Assembly: GCA_030378005.1 (NCBI GenBank)
Contig: JAUCGF010000088.1
Span: 1 to 64,000, forward strand
Direction of reading: 5' to 3'
DNA length: 64,000 nt
Source: Desulfococcaceae bacterium HSG9
GTDB taxonomy: Bacteria; Desulfobacterota; Desulfobacteria; Desulfobacterales; JAUCGF01
In this document: positions 16,637 to 25,300 of the stretch, one piece after another
How positions within the stretch are numbered: the stretch's first letter is position 1
Layout: each line of letters starts with the position of its first letter
Made by a program: the position numbers and the translations under genes
Notes under the pieces: generated by a model
Told to the model about the DNA's origin: nothing
The model's input: only the letters and a program-made list of their open reading frames with translations
The model's database searches: none

Positions 16637-18166
16637 TTAATCCATTTGGCCGATAAGATGTTGTATATGCCGGGTCAATGTCAAAGCCCGCACCTGATCA
16701 TAAGGCGCTATCAGATCATCGGGTGATACTTGAGCGAGAAGGTTCAAAGCGGTCAACCACATTTTTTTGGCCCATTTAAAATCATGTTCGGCTTCATAAA
16801 GAGCTGCCAATTCGACATAAGCGGCGATGTAATCTGGATGAAAATAGATAATGCGTTTCAGATACTTTTTGGCCGTTTCGGGTTCTCCTTTTTCCTGCAT
16901 GATACATGCCAGCAAATAACAGGAGTTTATGTCGGAATTTTCCATTGCCATTATTTGCCGGCAAAAAGTGATGGCTTTGGCGAGTTTTCCCGAATTGGCA
17001 TAAGACTTGGCTTTTAAATAAAGGGCTTCAATTTTGTCAGCGGTGTCATCAGGGGTGACTTTTGCGCTTTTATCAATAGCCCTGACGTCGGCTTTTTCAG
17101 GCAAGCCGGTTTCTATTGAGACAGTAAAATTATTAGAAGGTTGCGGTTCGGACGCCGGTTTTTTGTCAGATTGTGAGTGTGTAATCAGAAAATCACCGGT
17201 GACATGAGGTGCAAAGCGGTTATTCGGCGGTGCTGTCAGCGCGGTACCAGACTGTCCGATTTTTACGGATTGGCTGCTTTTTGCTTTTGAAGTGATGCCA
17301 GGCATTTGGCTTTTGGTAACATTATTTTGCTGATAAATTGTTGATGTCTGAAAAGACCGGGCTTTCAGATTATGAAGATTCTGACCATGCAATTCATTGT
17401 AGCCGGTCATTAAAAAGCCTTCGTCAGTCAATGCAGCGCAAAATTTTTTTACAACTGCGGAAATCGCTTCAAAGGTGAAATAGATAAACACGTTGCGGCA
17501 AAGAATCAAGTCAATGTCGTATATCTGAGAAGCCGTGTCGGGGAATGGGTCCTGTCTTAAATTTCCGGTGCGGAATGTTACCATCGCACGAATGTGCCGG
17601 TCGATCACCCATCCTGATTTGTACTTAAAATAACGCTTTTTAATATCCGGGTCCACCATTCTGAAAGACCAGTCACCATAAATACCGGTTTTCGCTTTTG
17701 CGATTGCGGATGCGTTGATATCCGTTCCTAAAAGCAAAATATTCCACCGCTCCCAATCCGGGAGCAACTCATTGATAAGCATGGCCAGCGAGTAAGGTTC
17801 TTCGCCGGTTGAACAGCCCGCGCTCCATAAGCGCATGGTTCGGTCATGCCGGTGTTTCCATAGAATTTGGGGAAGAATATGATCGCGGAGCAAACCAAAC
17901 TGTCCTTTGTGCCGAAAGAAAAATGTTTCTGCCGTGGTAAGCATAAGGATGAATTTTTGCCATTCCGGGCTTTGGCTATGTGAGTCATCTGACAACTGAC
18001 AATAGTATTCATGCGCAGAGGAAAGTTTAAGAATCGCAGTTCTTCGATTCACGGCCTGAATCAATTTTTCGTTATCCTGAGTTCGTAAATATAGCCCGGT
18101 GCGTTCGACAATTATCTTTTTGAATTGATCAGTTAAAAGTTTATCCATATTTTGGGTCTTATTCAT
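16637..18166 (-). CDS. cheR: CheR methyltransferase with C-terminal TPR region
   Basis: 509 residues. CheR all-alpha N-domain about 8-65, then an AdoMet-dependent methyltransferase about 75-275 with MLTTAETFFFRHKGQF, LWSAGCSTGEEPYSLAM (SAM-binding), LLLGTDINASAIAKA and DLILCRNVFIYF. It methylates receptor glutamates. A low-complexity Ser/Pro linker about 290-370 leads to two to three TPR-like units about 375-490 (EALYLKAKSYANSGKLAKAI, AAYVELAALYEAEHDFKWAK). CheR-TPR fusions are typical of Frz/Wsp-like or alternative systems, where the TPR modulates protein contacts. It is minus strand, 205 bp from the cheW gene. No CheB methylesterase is in this window. Confidence 0.92.
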   Translation of the reverse strand: MNKTQNMDKLLTDQFKKIIVERTGLYLRTQDNEKLIQAVNRRTAILKLSSAHEYYCQLSDDSHSQSPEWQKFILMLTTAETFFFRHKGQFGLLRDHILPQILWKHRHDRTMRLWSAGCSTGEEPYSLAMLINELLPDWERWNILLLGTDINASAIAKAKTGIYGDWSFRMVDPDIKKRYFKYKSGWVIDRHIRAMVTFRTGNLRQDPFPDTASQIYDIDLILCRNVFIYFTFEAISAVVKKFCAALTDEGFLMTGYNELHGQNLHNLKARSFQTSTIYQQNNVTKSQMPGITSKAKSSQSVKIGQSGTALTAPPNNRFAPHVTGDFLITHSQSDKKPASEPQPSNNFTVSIETGLPEKADVRAIDKSAKVTPDDTADKIEALYLKAKSYANSGKLAKAITFCRQIMAMENSDINSCYLLACIMQEKGEPETAKKYLKRIIYFHPDYIAAYVELAALYEAEHDFKWAKKMWLTALNLLAQVSPDDLIAPYDQVRALTLTRHIQHLIGQMD

Positions 18167-18310
18167 TCATGAAAATGACGTCAGTTGAAACCGTTGCAAT
18201 CTGATCTCTGGGTAAAACATATTTAGATTTTGGTTTCCTTCATTCATTTTCCGGCTGACAATTATATGGAGAGCTGAACTTATAACGGCACTCCATCGAA
18301 AAGTAGAATA

Positions 18311-19042
18311 TTACTCTTGAGGTACAATGGAGGATGCCTCGGAAGCCTTATCAATATCAATTATCTTACTACCTGAAACATAGGCACGGGTTTCATACCG
18401 GGTAATATTCGCTAATTTTTGGGTTGTTGCGCCTGCTCTTTTAACAGCTTTAAAAATATTATTGATGTTTTTATACATGGAATCACCTTCTGATATTTGA
18501 TTCATAATGATTTCTGACAATGCTGAAATTATCATCAAGGGCTGGTTTAACTCATGGCACACCGCTCCGGCTGTTTCAATCACACCTTTTAATTTTTCTT
18601 TTTCAATTTTAGTTTTCTCAGCTTCCTTTATTGCCTGTATCCTGCGTGAAATGTCTGACACATCCTCAATGGCAAAAAGGGCATAATAACTTTTTCCATC
18701 TATTGAAGGTACTGACGTAACGGTTGTATGCTGTATTCTGAAACTGCCGTTTGGCAGTGGTGAAGGTATAATATGCTTGTGAAGCTGGGAGGAAAAAATG
18801 GCAGGCGGTCCTCCTTGAAAAATTATTCCAAGACGAGCGTAATAGGCGGGTGTTTTAAAATGAGAATAATTATCCCCTAAATTTTTTCCAATAATATCTT
18901 TTGAACCAACACCTGTCCAGTTTTCCAGGCATTTGTTCCAAAAAATAACAGAATAATCCTTTCGAATAAGAAACATGCCAATTGGAACATGATTCAATAC
19001 ATCGACTTTCTGAGTTATGCCATCAAGCTCATTCATTTTCAT
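18311..19042 (-). CDS. PAS domain protein with histidine-phosphotransfer (DHp) domain but no ATPase domain
   Basis: 243 residues. A PAS sensor about 10-130 (VLNHVPIGMFLIRKDYSVIF, WNKCLENWTGVGSKDIIGK) is followed by a helix and a HisKA-like H-box GAVCHELNQPLMIISALSE with the acceptor His at about 164. The protein ends shortly after (TRYETRAYVSGSKIIDIDKA) with no HATPase N or G boxes. I recall this short architecture as recurrent in Desulfobacterota, so it is probably natural and not a truncation. It would need a kinase in trans or act by protein contact. The second ATG (19036) has better spacing to AGGA. It is followed downstream by cheR, preceded by cheC. Confidence 0.8.
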   Translation of the reverse strand: MKMNELDGITQKVDVLNHVPIGMFLIRKDYSVIFWNKCLENWTGVGSKDIIGKNLGDNYSHFKTPAYYARLGIIFQGGPPAIFSSQLHKHIIPSPLPNGSFRIQHTTVTSVPSIDGKSYYALFAIEDVSDISRRIQAIKEAEKTKIEKEKLKGVIETAGAVCHELNQPLMIISALSEIIMNQISEGDSMYKNINNIFKAVKRAGATTQKLANITRYETRAYVSGSKIIDIDKASEASSIVPQE

Positions 19043-19227
19043 TCCTGTAAATAAATAACTCGTCAGTTACAAGTTTTAAGTTTAAAGTTTCAAGTTATTT
19101 TGTAACTCCCTGCCCGAATCCCTTATGGCATTGAAACTCACAAAATTTGTGTCATATTTTCACTTTCAATGCCTGATTGGATAAAATGGCAATAACTTAC
19201 AAGAACTTATGACTGACGAGTAAATAA

Positions 19228-19833
19228 TTAAGGTTTAATTAAATTATCTATTGCATTGAGTAACGCATCAAGAGAAGCCACTTCAAAAAATATGACAACA
19301 AACCCGTCTATGCAGAGTTTTTCGACTTTAAAATTGGTTCGGGCAAAAAGAACTACCGTCTCGGATTTTCCATCATTCTGCGCAAACAGCTTATCAACAC
19401 TGTCCGCCATGAAAGAAGGAACAGAGTATTGAAAATTGAGTTTAAGCATATTGGCAATAGACCCCATCACACCGTTTAAGACAATATTGCCAACCTCACA
19501 AAGCGTTCCTTCCCTGACTTCATCAACATCCATAGGCAAAGGTGCTTCGCCGATCAGCGCTGCTACAAGTTTTGAAGCGCTTTCAGTAGGAAAAATCAAT
19601 TGTGTTGAACCGGTAAATTTTCCTTCAAAAGCCATATTAACGGCTGCAAGCCATTTTCCTCCGAGTGTCTTAAGTTCATATTTAAGGTCATTGTAGGGAA
19701 TAATTTGCACACAAGGCACTTGCAAAACTATATGTGATTGCAGCATTGTATTCAGTACTGACGCACTACGCCCGGTACCAATATTTATCAGTTCCTTCAA
19801 TGCATTGAGGTGTCTTTTCGTCGGCGTAATCAT
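19228..19833 (-). CDS. cheC: CheC-type chemotaxis phosphatase
   Basis: 201 residues with both pseudo-symmetric CheC active-site helices: LKELINIGTGRSASVLNTM with Glu and Asn near the start, and REGTLCEVGNIVLNGVMGS with Glu and Asn, each followed by the expected Pro about 22 residues on (VLQVPC, YSVPSF). CheC dephosphorylates CheY-P. Its start lies 3 bp after the stop of the CheY-like gene, so the two are translationally coupled and likely act on each other. It could instead be a CheX-like relative; the duplicated motif favours CheC. Confidence 0.88.
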   Translation of the reverse strand: MITPTKRHLNALKELINIGTGRSASVLNTMLQSHIVLQVPCVQIIPYNDLKYELKTLGGKWLAAVNMAFEGKFTGSTQLIFPTESASKLVAALIGEAPLPMDVDEVREGTLCEVGNIVLNGVMGSIANMLKLNFQYSVPSFMADSVDKLFAQNDGKSETVVLFARTNFKVEKLCIDGFVVIFFEVASLDALLNAIDNLIKP

Positions 19834-19835
19834 TA

Positions 19836-20207
19836 TTAAGTTTCCTTATTCTGTTCAAGAGCTTTCGCAACTGATCTGATCAACTCGTTATCTTTTGGAG
19901 GTTTATTGGCAAAATCAAAAACTCCAAGCTGTAAACATTTTTCCCGCGAAGTTTCCTGTATATCAGCGCTGATTACAATAACAGGGCACTTGATATTTTT
20001 TTCATTTAGCGCTTTAAGTACGCCGAAACCATCAATTTCAGGCATCAAAAGGTCAAGTAAAATACAATCCGGTTTAAACTTGATAATTTTCTCAATTCCA
20101 TCTTTACCATTTACGGCCTCAGTTATATTGTACCCAGAAGGCTTTAACATGTTGGTAAGAGAATAACGTGTTAACCAGGAATCATCAATAATCAATATTT
20201 CTGCCAT
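19836..20207 (-). CDS. CheY-like single-domain response regulator
   Basis: 123 residues from ATG 20207, chosen because AAGGA lies 9 bp upstream; a TTG at 20237 would add ten unlikely residues. Receiver motifs: ILIIDDSWLTRYSL (acidic pair), CILLDLLMPEIDGFGV (acceptor Asp about 54), VIVISADIQ (Thr/Ser position is Ser), FANKPPKD (conserved Lys). No output domain. It is the first gene of a leftward cheY-cheC-PAS/DHp group, presumably the phospho-acceptor of the cluster's CheA and the substrate of the adjacent CheC. Confidence 0.9.
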   Translation of the reverse strand: MAEILIIDDSWLTRYSLTNMLKPSGYNITEAVNGKDGIEKIIKFKPDCILLDLLMPEIDGFGVLKALNEKNIKCPVIVISADIQETSREKCLQLGVFDFANKPPKDNELIRSVAKALEQNKET

Positions 20208-20466
20208 AATAGTTTTCCTTAATAGTTTTCCTTTCAAAACAATTTGTTCATATAAGAGCTGAAACTGTGGAACAGCGTATTATTTTGGCGAAGGCCCCTT
20301 CCGTTCCTCCGCTCCATTTGTTAAAACGGGTGGATTCATTCTGCCGACTGAAAGTTGAGTGCAGGACTAAGGGATTTCCCAAAAAATAAATTACCCAATC
20401 TGTCCAAGGACTATCAGCAGCAATTTCTCTTTAAACAAGGGACTTCAGAATCTACATCTTAATTTA

Positions 20467-20845
20467 AAATGCAACTTCTGTGCCAACAATTCAGATTTGT
20501 CACATCCCATGTATTACTACTTTGTCAGATTAGAAAAATATGTCAGATTTTCGTTAAAATATGCTTGATTTTACCAAAAAAGTTAATCCTTTAGGGGCAT
20601 TGAGTTGGTTTTATGACGCAAATATGGCATTTTTATTCGCTCAAAATTTAATCTGATAAAGTAGTACTATACACGGTTTTTCAGGGGATTGACCATTTTT
20701 AGTGTGTCATAATAGGTCATTTCAACTGTCTCATAATCTTACAAACAAGTCATATTGATACATATAAATCGAAAAGCTGAATTGTTAATGCTATATGTTA
20801 AAGCTGATCTGGCTGAGGATTCTAACCTGAATTATTCATAAATTT
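20467..20845. repeat. Dispersed repeat copy carrying a nested miniature element
   Basis: ATGCAACTTCTGTGCCAACA at 20469 through AACCTGAATTATTCATAAA near 20840 recurs at about 30388-30645. The copy here is interrupted at 20515-20666 by a 152-bp element. The segment ends just before the FGE-type reading frame at 20.9 kb. The remaining 20238-20466 holds no supported gene. Confidence 0.7.
20515..20666. mobile_element. 152-bp miniature element (TACTACTTTGTCAGATTA ends)
   Basis: 18-bp inverted ends TACTACTTTGTCAGATTA (20515-20532) and TAATCTGATAAAGTAGTA (20649-20666) have one mismatch. The homologous repeat at 30388 reads CATGCTATACGCGG without this insert, so the insertion is directly visible. No ORF inside. 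Confidence 0.75.
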
Positions 20846-20931
20846 ATTTCAATTTCATGTAAATCATAAGAGGAGGTCAAAATGGACGAAATCACAATGG
20901 CTATTATCTGGGTGTATCATGGTATGGAGCC

Positions 20932-21506
20932 ATGTCTTTCAGCCGCTGGCTCAACGAAAAATGGAGCCTGGCAAACTTTTTGCCGGAAAACCTGACAGTT
21001 ATTCTGCCTTCTGAAACAGAATGGGAAAAAGCCGCACGGGGCGGTGAAACCTTGCCTAAAAAACCGGTGATCAAATCTATTGAAGAAATTGCTGAACAAC
21101 TGTCTGTTCCAATGAAACCTAACGGCCAACCTGAAAGAATCTATCCGTGGGGTGATGCACCTGATAAAAACCGGTCTAATGTTGAAGAAAGTGATATTAA
21201 CAGCACCAGTGCCGCAGGTTGTTTCCCAAAAGGACAAAGCCCTTATGGATGTGAAGAGATGAGCGGTAATGTATTTGAATGGACGTTAAGCTTATATGAT
21301 GGTCATACCTGTGATCCGCGAATTGATTGGAAAAATATATCAAAAATTGCTCCACATAGCTTGGTTGTTTTTAGAGGTGGTCATTTTGGTTCGACAAAAA
21401 AAGAGGTCGCTGCGCGTATCGCTACTGGGACTTTCGGTACCTCTACTTCTTCGGCTGGGACGTCGGCTTTCGAGTGGCGCTCTCCCCATTTTCCTCTGAT
21501 CTCTGA
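20932..21506 (+). pseudogene. FGE-sulfatase-type (formylglycine-generating-enzyme fold) protein, 5'-truncated, with variable C-terminus in the -1 frame
   Basis: The frame has FGE landmarks: SFSRWLNEKW, LPSETEWEKAARGG, YPWGDAPDK, YGCEEMSGNVFEWTLSLYD and VVFRGG. The true N-terminus is missing. The homologous frame continues upstream to 20881 (YYLGVSWYGAM) but hits a stop, and the only ribosome site (AGAGGAGG) serves ATG 20882 in another frame. At 21396-21402 an A AAA AAA run lies in the slippery-heptamer register. After a -1 shift the frame gives RCAYRYWDFRYLYFF and GWDVGFRVALSPFSSDL, ending at TGA 21504-21506. Without the shift the frame ends at 21520 with a non-family tail. FGE-fold C-type lectins are standard DGR targets. 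Decay, sequencing error and real frameshifting all remain possible. Confidence 0.7.
21420..21464 (+). other. Putative DGR variable region (VR3) on the FGE-type gene
   Basis: In the -1 frame the codons are CGC TAC TGG GAC TTT CGG, TAC CTC TAC TTC TTC GGC and TGG GAC GTC, then the invariant GGC TTT CGA GTG (GFRV). Nearly every position expected to be Asn in an FGE template ends in C and is Tyr, Asp, Leu, Phe, Gly or Trp, the profile left by adenine mutagenesis of AAC codons. No template repeat is present in the window. Confidence 0.55.
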
Positions 21507-21523
21507 AGCCTCTGGTCTCTGAA

Positions 21524-21540
21524 ACCGCGCGAAGCGCGGT
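21524..21540. other. GC hairpin downstream of VR3
   Basis: ACCGCGC-GAA-GCGCGGT is a perfect 7-bp stem with a three-base loop about 60 bp after the last variable codon. DGR targets characteristically carry a GC-rich hairpin just beyond the initiation-of-mutagenic-homology segment. It could also serve as a factor-independent terminator, but no T-run follows. Confidence 0.55.
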
Positions 21541-21639
21541 CGCGTTTGGAAATTGTCTGAATCGGAATTTACAGAATTATGGCCTTTATAGGATTCAGTA
21601 AGAATCAGTAATTTTTTAGTGTACGAATACATCAAACCT

Positions 21640-22086
21640 TTACTCAGACCACATAGACGTAGGCAGCGGCACCTCCAGAAAATGGTGAAAGATTAGATAA
21701 AATATTGTCACCACAATACCGCTTAATACCACCGATTGAACAATATTCCGCGCCTTGAAGCCATCATCGGACAAGTATAGGTTAAAGGCGAAATAGAAGA
21801 GGTAACTGGAAGGCAAAAAGCCTGCGACCGGCAGTAAACCCAAATATAGCATCAAAATTGCAACGCCGATCAGAATATTTTTTCGTTCAAGTTTTGAATC
21901 GAACAGGGTGAGTTTTTCTCCTTTAGCCAATCCTTTGATCACCATGATAACGCTCAACACGGCCATTGCCACAAGGGTAAAATTGACATACACACCGCCC
22001 AGACGGCTCAGATCCCGGGTAACTGCAAAAACCAATGCAGCCAATCCGCCGCAAAATAAACCGACGAGAAGATTTGAGTTCATCAT
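21640..22086 (-). CDS. tctB: TTT transporter small membrane subunit TctB
   Basis: 148 residues with four hydrophobic segments (about 5-20, 33-52, 72-95 and 115-140), the size and topology of the TctB/DUF1468 subunit of tripartite tricarboxylate transporters. Its ATG overlaps the stop of tctA by 4 bp (22083-22086), showing translational coupling. It acts in the inner membrane with TctA and the TctC binding protein to import organic acids by Na+ or H+ symport. The substrate cannot be read from sequence. Confidence 0.88.
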   Translation of the reverse strand: MMNSNLLVGLFCGGLAALVFAVTRDLSRLGGVYVNFTLVAMAVLSVIMVIKGLAKGEKLTLFDSKLERKNILIGVAILMLYLGLLPVAGFLPSSYLFYFAFNLYLSDDGFKARNIVQSVVLSGIVVTIFYLIFHHFLEVPLPTSMWSE

Positions 22087-23612
22087 TTTTTACCCTCCTT
22101 TTCAGCCGCTTTACTCTTTTGGGCTTTCCAATTGGCGTACAGAGGCCATAAACCCGAAACGATGCAAAGGCTGATCAACACCAGACTGATGGGGCGAAAA
22201 ACCATGTATCGGATAATTCCGCCGGCGGCTTGCCCGGCCAGCATGGACTGAACCAGCCCTTCCTCAATAAAGGGGCCTAAAATCAGCCCCAATACAATGG
22301 GTGCCGGATGGAATTTTAACTTTCTGCTCACATACCCTACGATCCCGAACAGAAACATAATCCATACATCCAATACGTTGTTGCGGATTGCGTAAGAGCC
22401 AAGAACGGTCATAAAGACAATTGCCGGGGCCAGAAAGCGAGAGGGGATATTGATAATGCGCGCGAAAACGAACGAGCCGAAACTGCCGATTAGAGTTACC
22501 ATGAAAGCGGCGACTAACAGCCCCATAATAAAAGCGAATGTCACATCCGCATAAGTGGTGAAAAGGTCAGCGCCGGGCCTCATTCCGTGGAGCATCAAAG
22601 CGCCTAAAATGACTGCGGCTGGAGGCGAACCGGGAATGCCTAACGTCAAAAGCGGAATCAAAGAACCCGGCGCCATTGCGCTGTTGGCCGCTTCCGACGC
22701 CGCTACGCCCTTGACAGTTCCTTTGCCGTATTCTTCGGGATTTTTATCCCACCGTTTGGCCTCGTTGTAGCTGACCATACTCGCGATATTACCGCCGGCA
22801 CCGGGCGCAAAACCGATCAATGTGCCGATGAAACTGGATCGAAGCATCAATCCCGGATGGCGAAACAGAATTTTAGTCACTTCCCAAACTACCTTCAGCT
22901 CCGGTTTAACCGGTTTCTCCGTGTATGCGGCGCGGCGCTGGCCGATCACGCTGATCAGAATTTCGGGCAGACAGAAAAAGCCGATCAGAGCCACGATCAG
23001 GGAAATGCCGGCTTGCAGTTCGGGAAAACCGAACGTCAGGCGCACATCTCCGCCGATGGGAGCCATACCCACCGCGCTCAAAAGCAACCCCACTGTACCG
23101 GCCAAAAAGCCCTTGGTCAATGATTCGGCCGAAAGAGAGGCGATGATCGTCAGACCGAAAATCCCCAGCCAGAAATATTCCGGCGGTCCGAAAGCCAAAG
23201 AAGCCATAGCGAGTGGCGGGGCCGCAAAGGCCAACACCATATTGGCCATTAGAGAGCCGAACGCGGAAGCTACCGCCGCGCCCACAAGAGCGTGCTGGGC
23301 CATGCCTTTTTGGGAAAGCGGAAAGCCATCAAAAGTTGTGGCAATTGCGGCCGGTGTGCCGGGTGTGTTGATCAGAATCGCCGGAATTGAATCACCATAC
23401 ATGGCTCCCACATAGATGCCGGCCAGCATGATCAAGCCGGAAGCCGGCGACATGGTAAAAGTGAAAGGCACCAAAAGCGCCAGTCCCATGGTAGCAGTCA
23501 AACCCGGCAGAGCGCCGAAGATGATTCCCATAAAAACGCCGATTGACAAAACTAACAGATTATACGGCAGAAAAACCTGATATAGGCCGGACCAGGCCGC
23601 TTCCAGTAGCAT
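22083..23612 (-). CDS. tctA: TTT transporter large permease TctA
   Basis: 509 residues and about 11-12 hydrophobic segments. Signature stretches include FMGIIFGALPGLTATMGLAL near the N-terminus, GDSIPAILINTPGTPAAIAT, FIGTLIGFAPGAGGNIASMV and LTLGIPGSPPAAVILGAL; these Gly/Pro-rich repeats are diagnostic of TctA. The start ATG 23612 follows GAGGTTGACGCT. Minus strand between tctC and tctB in one operon. Confidence 0.95.
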   Translation of the reverse strand: MLLEAAWSGLYQVFLPYNLLVLSIGVFMGIIFGALPGLTATMGLALLVPFTFTMSPASGLIMLAGIYVGAMYGDSIPAILINTPGTPAAIATTFDGFPLSQKGMAQHALVGAAVASAFGSLMANMVLAFAAPPLAMASLAFGPPEYFWLGIFGLTIIASLSAESLTKGFLAGTVGLLLSAVGMAPIGGDVRLTFGFPELQAGISLIVALIGFFCLPEILISVIGQRRAAYTEKPVKPELKVVWEVTKILFRHPGLMLRSSFIGTLIGFAPGAGGNIASMVSYNEAKRWDKNPEEYGKGTVKGVAASEAANSAMAPGSLIPLLTLGIPGSPPAAVILGALMLHGMRPGADLFTTYADVTFAFIMGLLVAAFMVTLIGSFGSFVFARIINIPSRFLAPAIVFMTVLGSYAIRNNVLDVWIMFLFGIVGYVSRKLKFHPAPIVLGLILGPFIEEGLVQSMLAGQAAGGIIRYMVFRPISLVLISLCIVSGLWPLYANWKAQKSKAAEKEGKK

Positions 23613-23702
23613 AGCGTCAACCTCATTTGGTTAAAATTGAAAAGGTTCCCACGCGAAGCATGGGAACCAGGGGGGATGAACAGTTATGAATGAACAGCCA
23701 TT

Positions 23703-24653
23703 TTATTTCTTAAATTCCTTAACCACCGGCATCCAGACTTCTTTTTTCTGCATAATATACGCTTTGGTCTTGTCCGCGCCCATGTTCAAAGGCACAAAGC
23801 CGTCTTTTTTCATTAGCTCCTGTACCTTGGAGTCATTGGCGATCTTGAGAAATGCTTCCTCAAGCACCTTGATTACCTCTGGGGGCGTTCCCGGAGGAGC
23901 GCCGGCACCGCGGTCGATACTGGCAAAAAGATTATATCCGAGGCTCTTGAAAGTAGGCACGTCGGGTGTGTTCTCAAAAGGTTTCTCCGTGCCGAAAGCC
24001 AGAATCCGAATTTTGTCTTTATGCTGAACCAAATCGTTGCTGTTGGCCCAGACAGCCTTGACATGTCCGCCCAGGAAAGCGGCAATAGATTTGGCGGCAC
24101 CGGATGCAGGGATGTAAGTCAGTTTGACATCCGCCATTTTGCCGAACTGCAAATGGGCGATGTGGTGTCCTGACCAGGTGCCTGAACCGCCGCAAGTGAC
24201 CGCTCCCGGATTTTTTTTGGCGTACTTCGCCAAGTCTTCAAGCGTCTTGAACTCGGATTCCTTCAACACTGCCAAACCGATGGGCGTGGCCTGGAACAGG
24301 GCGATAGGTTCCAACTGTTCGGTTTTATAACCGGCATTGCCGCGAGCCAGGGGCTGAAGGATGATATGGGGAATATTGATTCCGGAAATGAAGTAACCAT
24401 CAGGTTTTTTCTTAACCAGTTCAGCCCAACCCACCGAACCGCCGCCGCCGGGTTTGTATTGGACAATCACATCAACGCCAAGATTCTTTTCCAACAAAGG
24501 CTGTTGACGCCGAGCTTCCAAGTCAGACTGCCCTCCCGGGCCGAAAGGTATCTGATAGGTGATCGTTTTTTCCGGGAAATCCGCCAAAGCCGGTCCGGCA
24601 AGTAAGCAAAACAGGCCGGTCAGGGCCGCCAAAGTGATAAATAATCGTTTCAT
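23703..24653 (-). CDS. tctC: TTT transporter periplasmic binding protein (TctC/Bug family)
   Basis: 316 residues with a cleavable signal peptide (FITLAALTGLFCLLAGPALA, cut after residue about 24). Bug-family motifs follow: ITYQIPFGPGGQSDLEAR, VQYKPGGGGSVGWAELVKK, CGGSGTWSGHHIAHLQFG, YIPASGAAKSIAAFLGGHV. It captures a carboxylate in the periplasm for TctAB. A strong AAGGAGG lies 5-6 bp upstream of ATG 24653. A 90-bp gap separates it from tctA and holds a short purine-rich stretch but no terminator of note. Confidence 0.94.
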   Translation of the reverse strand: MKRLFITLAALTGLFCLLAGPALADFPEKTITYQIPFGPGGQSDLEARRQQPLLEKNLGVDVIVQYKPGGGGSVGWAELVKKKPDGYFISGINIPHIILQPLARGNAGYKTEQLEPIALFQATPIGLAVLKESEFKTLEDLAKYAKKNPGAVTCGGSGTWSGHHIAHLQFGKMADVKLTYIPASGAAKSIAAFLGGHVKAVWANSNDLVQHKDKIRILAFGTEKPFENTPDVPTFKSLGYNLFASIDRGAGAPPGTPPEVIKVLEEAFLKIANDSKVQELMKKDGFVPLNMGADKTKAYIMQKKEVWMPVVKEFKK

Positions 24654-24684
24654 CTAAACCTCCTTCTTGTGTGTAAAATTCTAT

Positions 24685-24903
24685 TCAACCTCCCCCGATG
24701 GGAGGCATCATATAAATAACATCCCCTTCTTCTAATTGCTGATCCAATGTCGCCAATTGCTTGTTCACACTCAACAAGCCAATCTCTTCAAGCGGGATTC
24801 CAAGTTGATCAATCAGAGTTTTGGCATCTGAGCCATCCGGCAAAGTAACGTCTTGAATCCGTTTTTGGCGTAATGTAACGAACAATTCGACCTGCACATG
24901 CAT
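24685..24903 (-). CDS. MoaD/ThiS-like ubiquitin-fold sulfur carrier
   Basis: 72 residues from ATG 24903 (AGGAG 5 bp upstream; two earlier ATGs are less well spaced). It has a beta-grasp composition (VQVELFVTLRQKRIQDVTLP, IGLLSVNKQLATLDQQLEEG, DVIYMMPP) and ends in Gly-Gly-Gly, the C-terminal tail that is adenylated and thiocarboxylated in MoaD/ThiS proteins. It is the first gene of the leftward tct operon. MoaD-like proteins next to TTT transporters may support a tungsten or molybdenum cofactor enzyme acting on the imported acid; that link is inference, since no such enzyme is present here. Confidence 0.8.
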   Translation of the reverse strand: MHVQVELFVTLRQKRIQDVTLPDGSDAKTLIDQLGIPLEEIGLLSVNKQLATLDQQLEEGDVIYMMPPIGGG

Positions 24904-25300
24904 CATCGCTCCTAGCCCAAACAATTGATTGATTGGTTACTCGACTTTGGCTATTTTGAGAAATATTGCTATCATAGCACGTTCCTAAAGTACACCCGTT
25001 ATCTACATACAAACTTCAAATTTATCAGTTAAAGATGAAAACCTCAATTGAAACTCATTGCCCTTTCAAGAACACTTCTAATCTTTATTTTTTTTATTGC
25101 AAAGATCGGGTCTAATTCCCCGTCGTTGGCGACATTATAATTGATCGTTTTCGTTAAGGCGCTGATTGTAAGCTATTACATTTTATACCATCCATGTTCT
25201 CGAATCAGGCCTCCTCTGATATCCAAATCATCTTTTTGCCTTCACCCTATTTTAGTTTGACATCCATGCCTAATATTTTCCCATGATTTTTGATATATTA

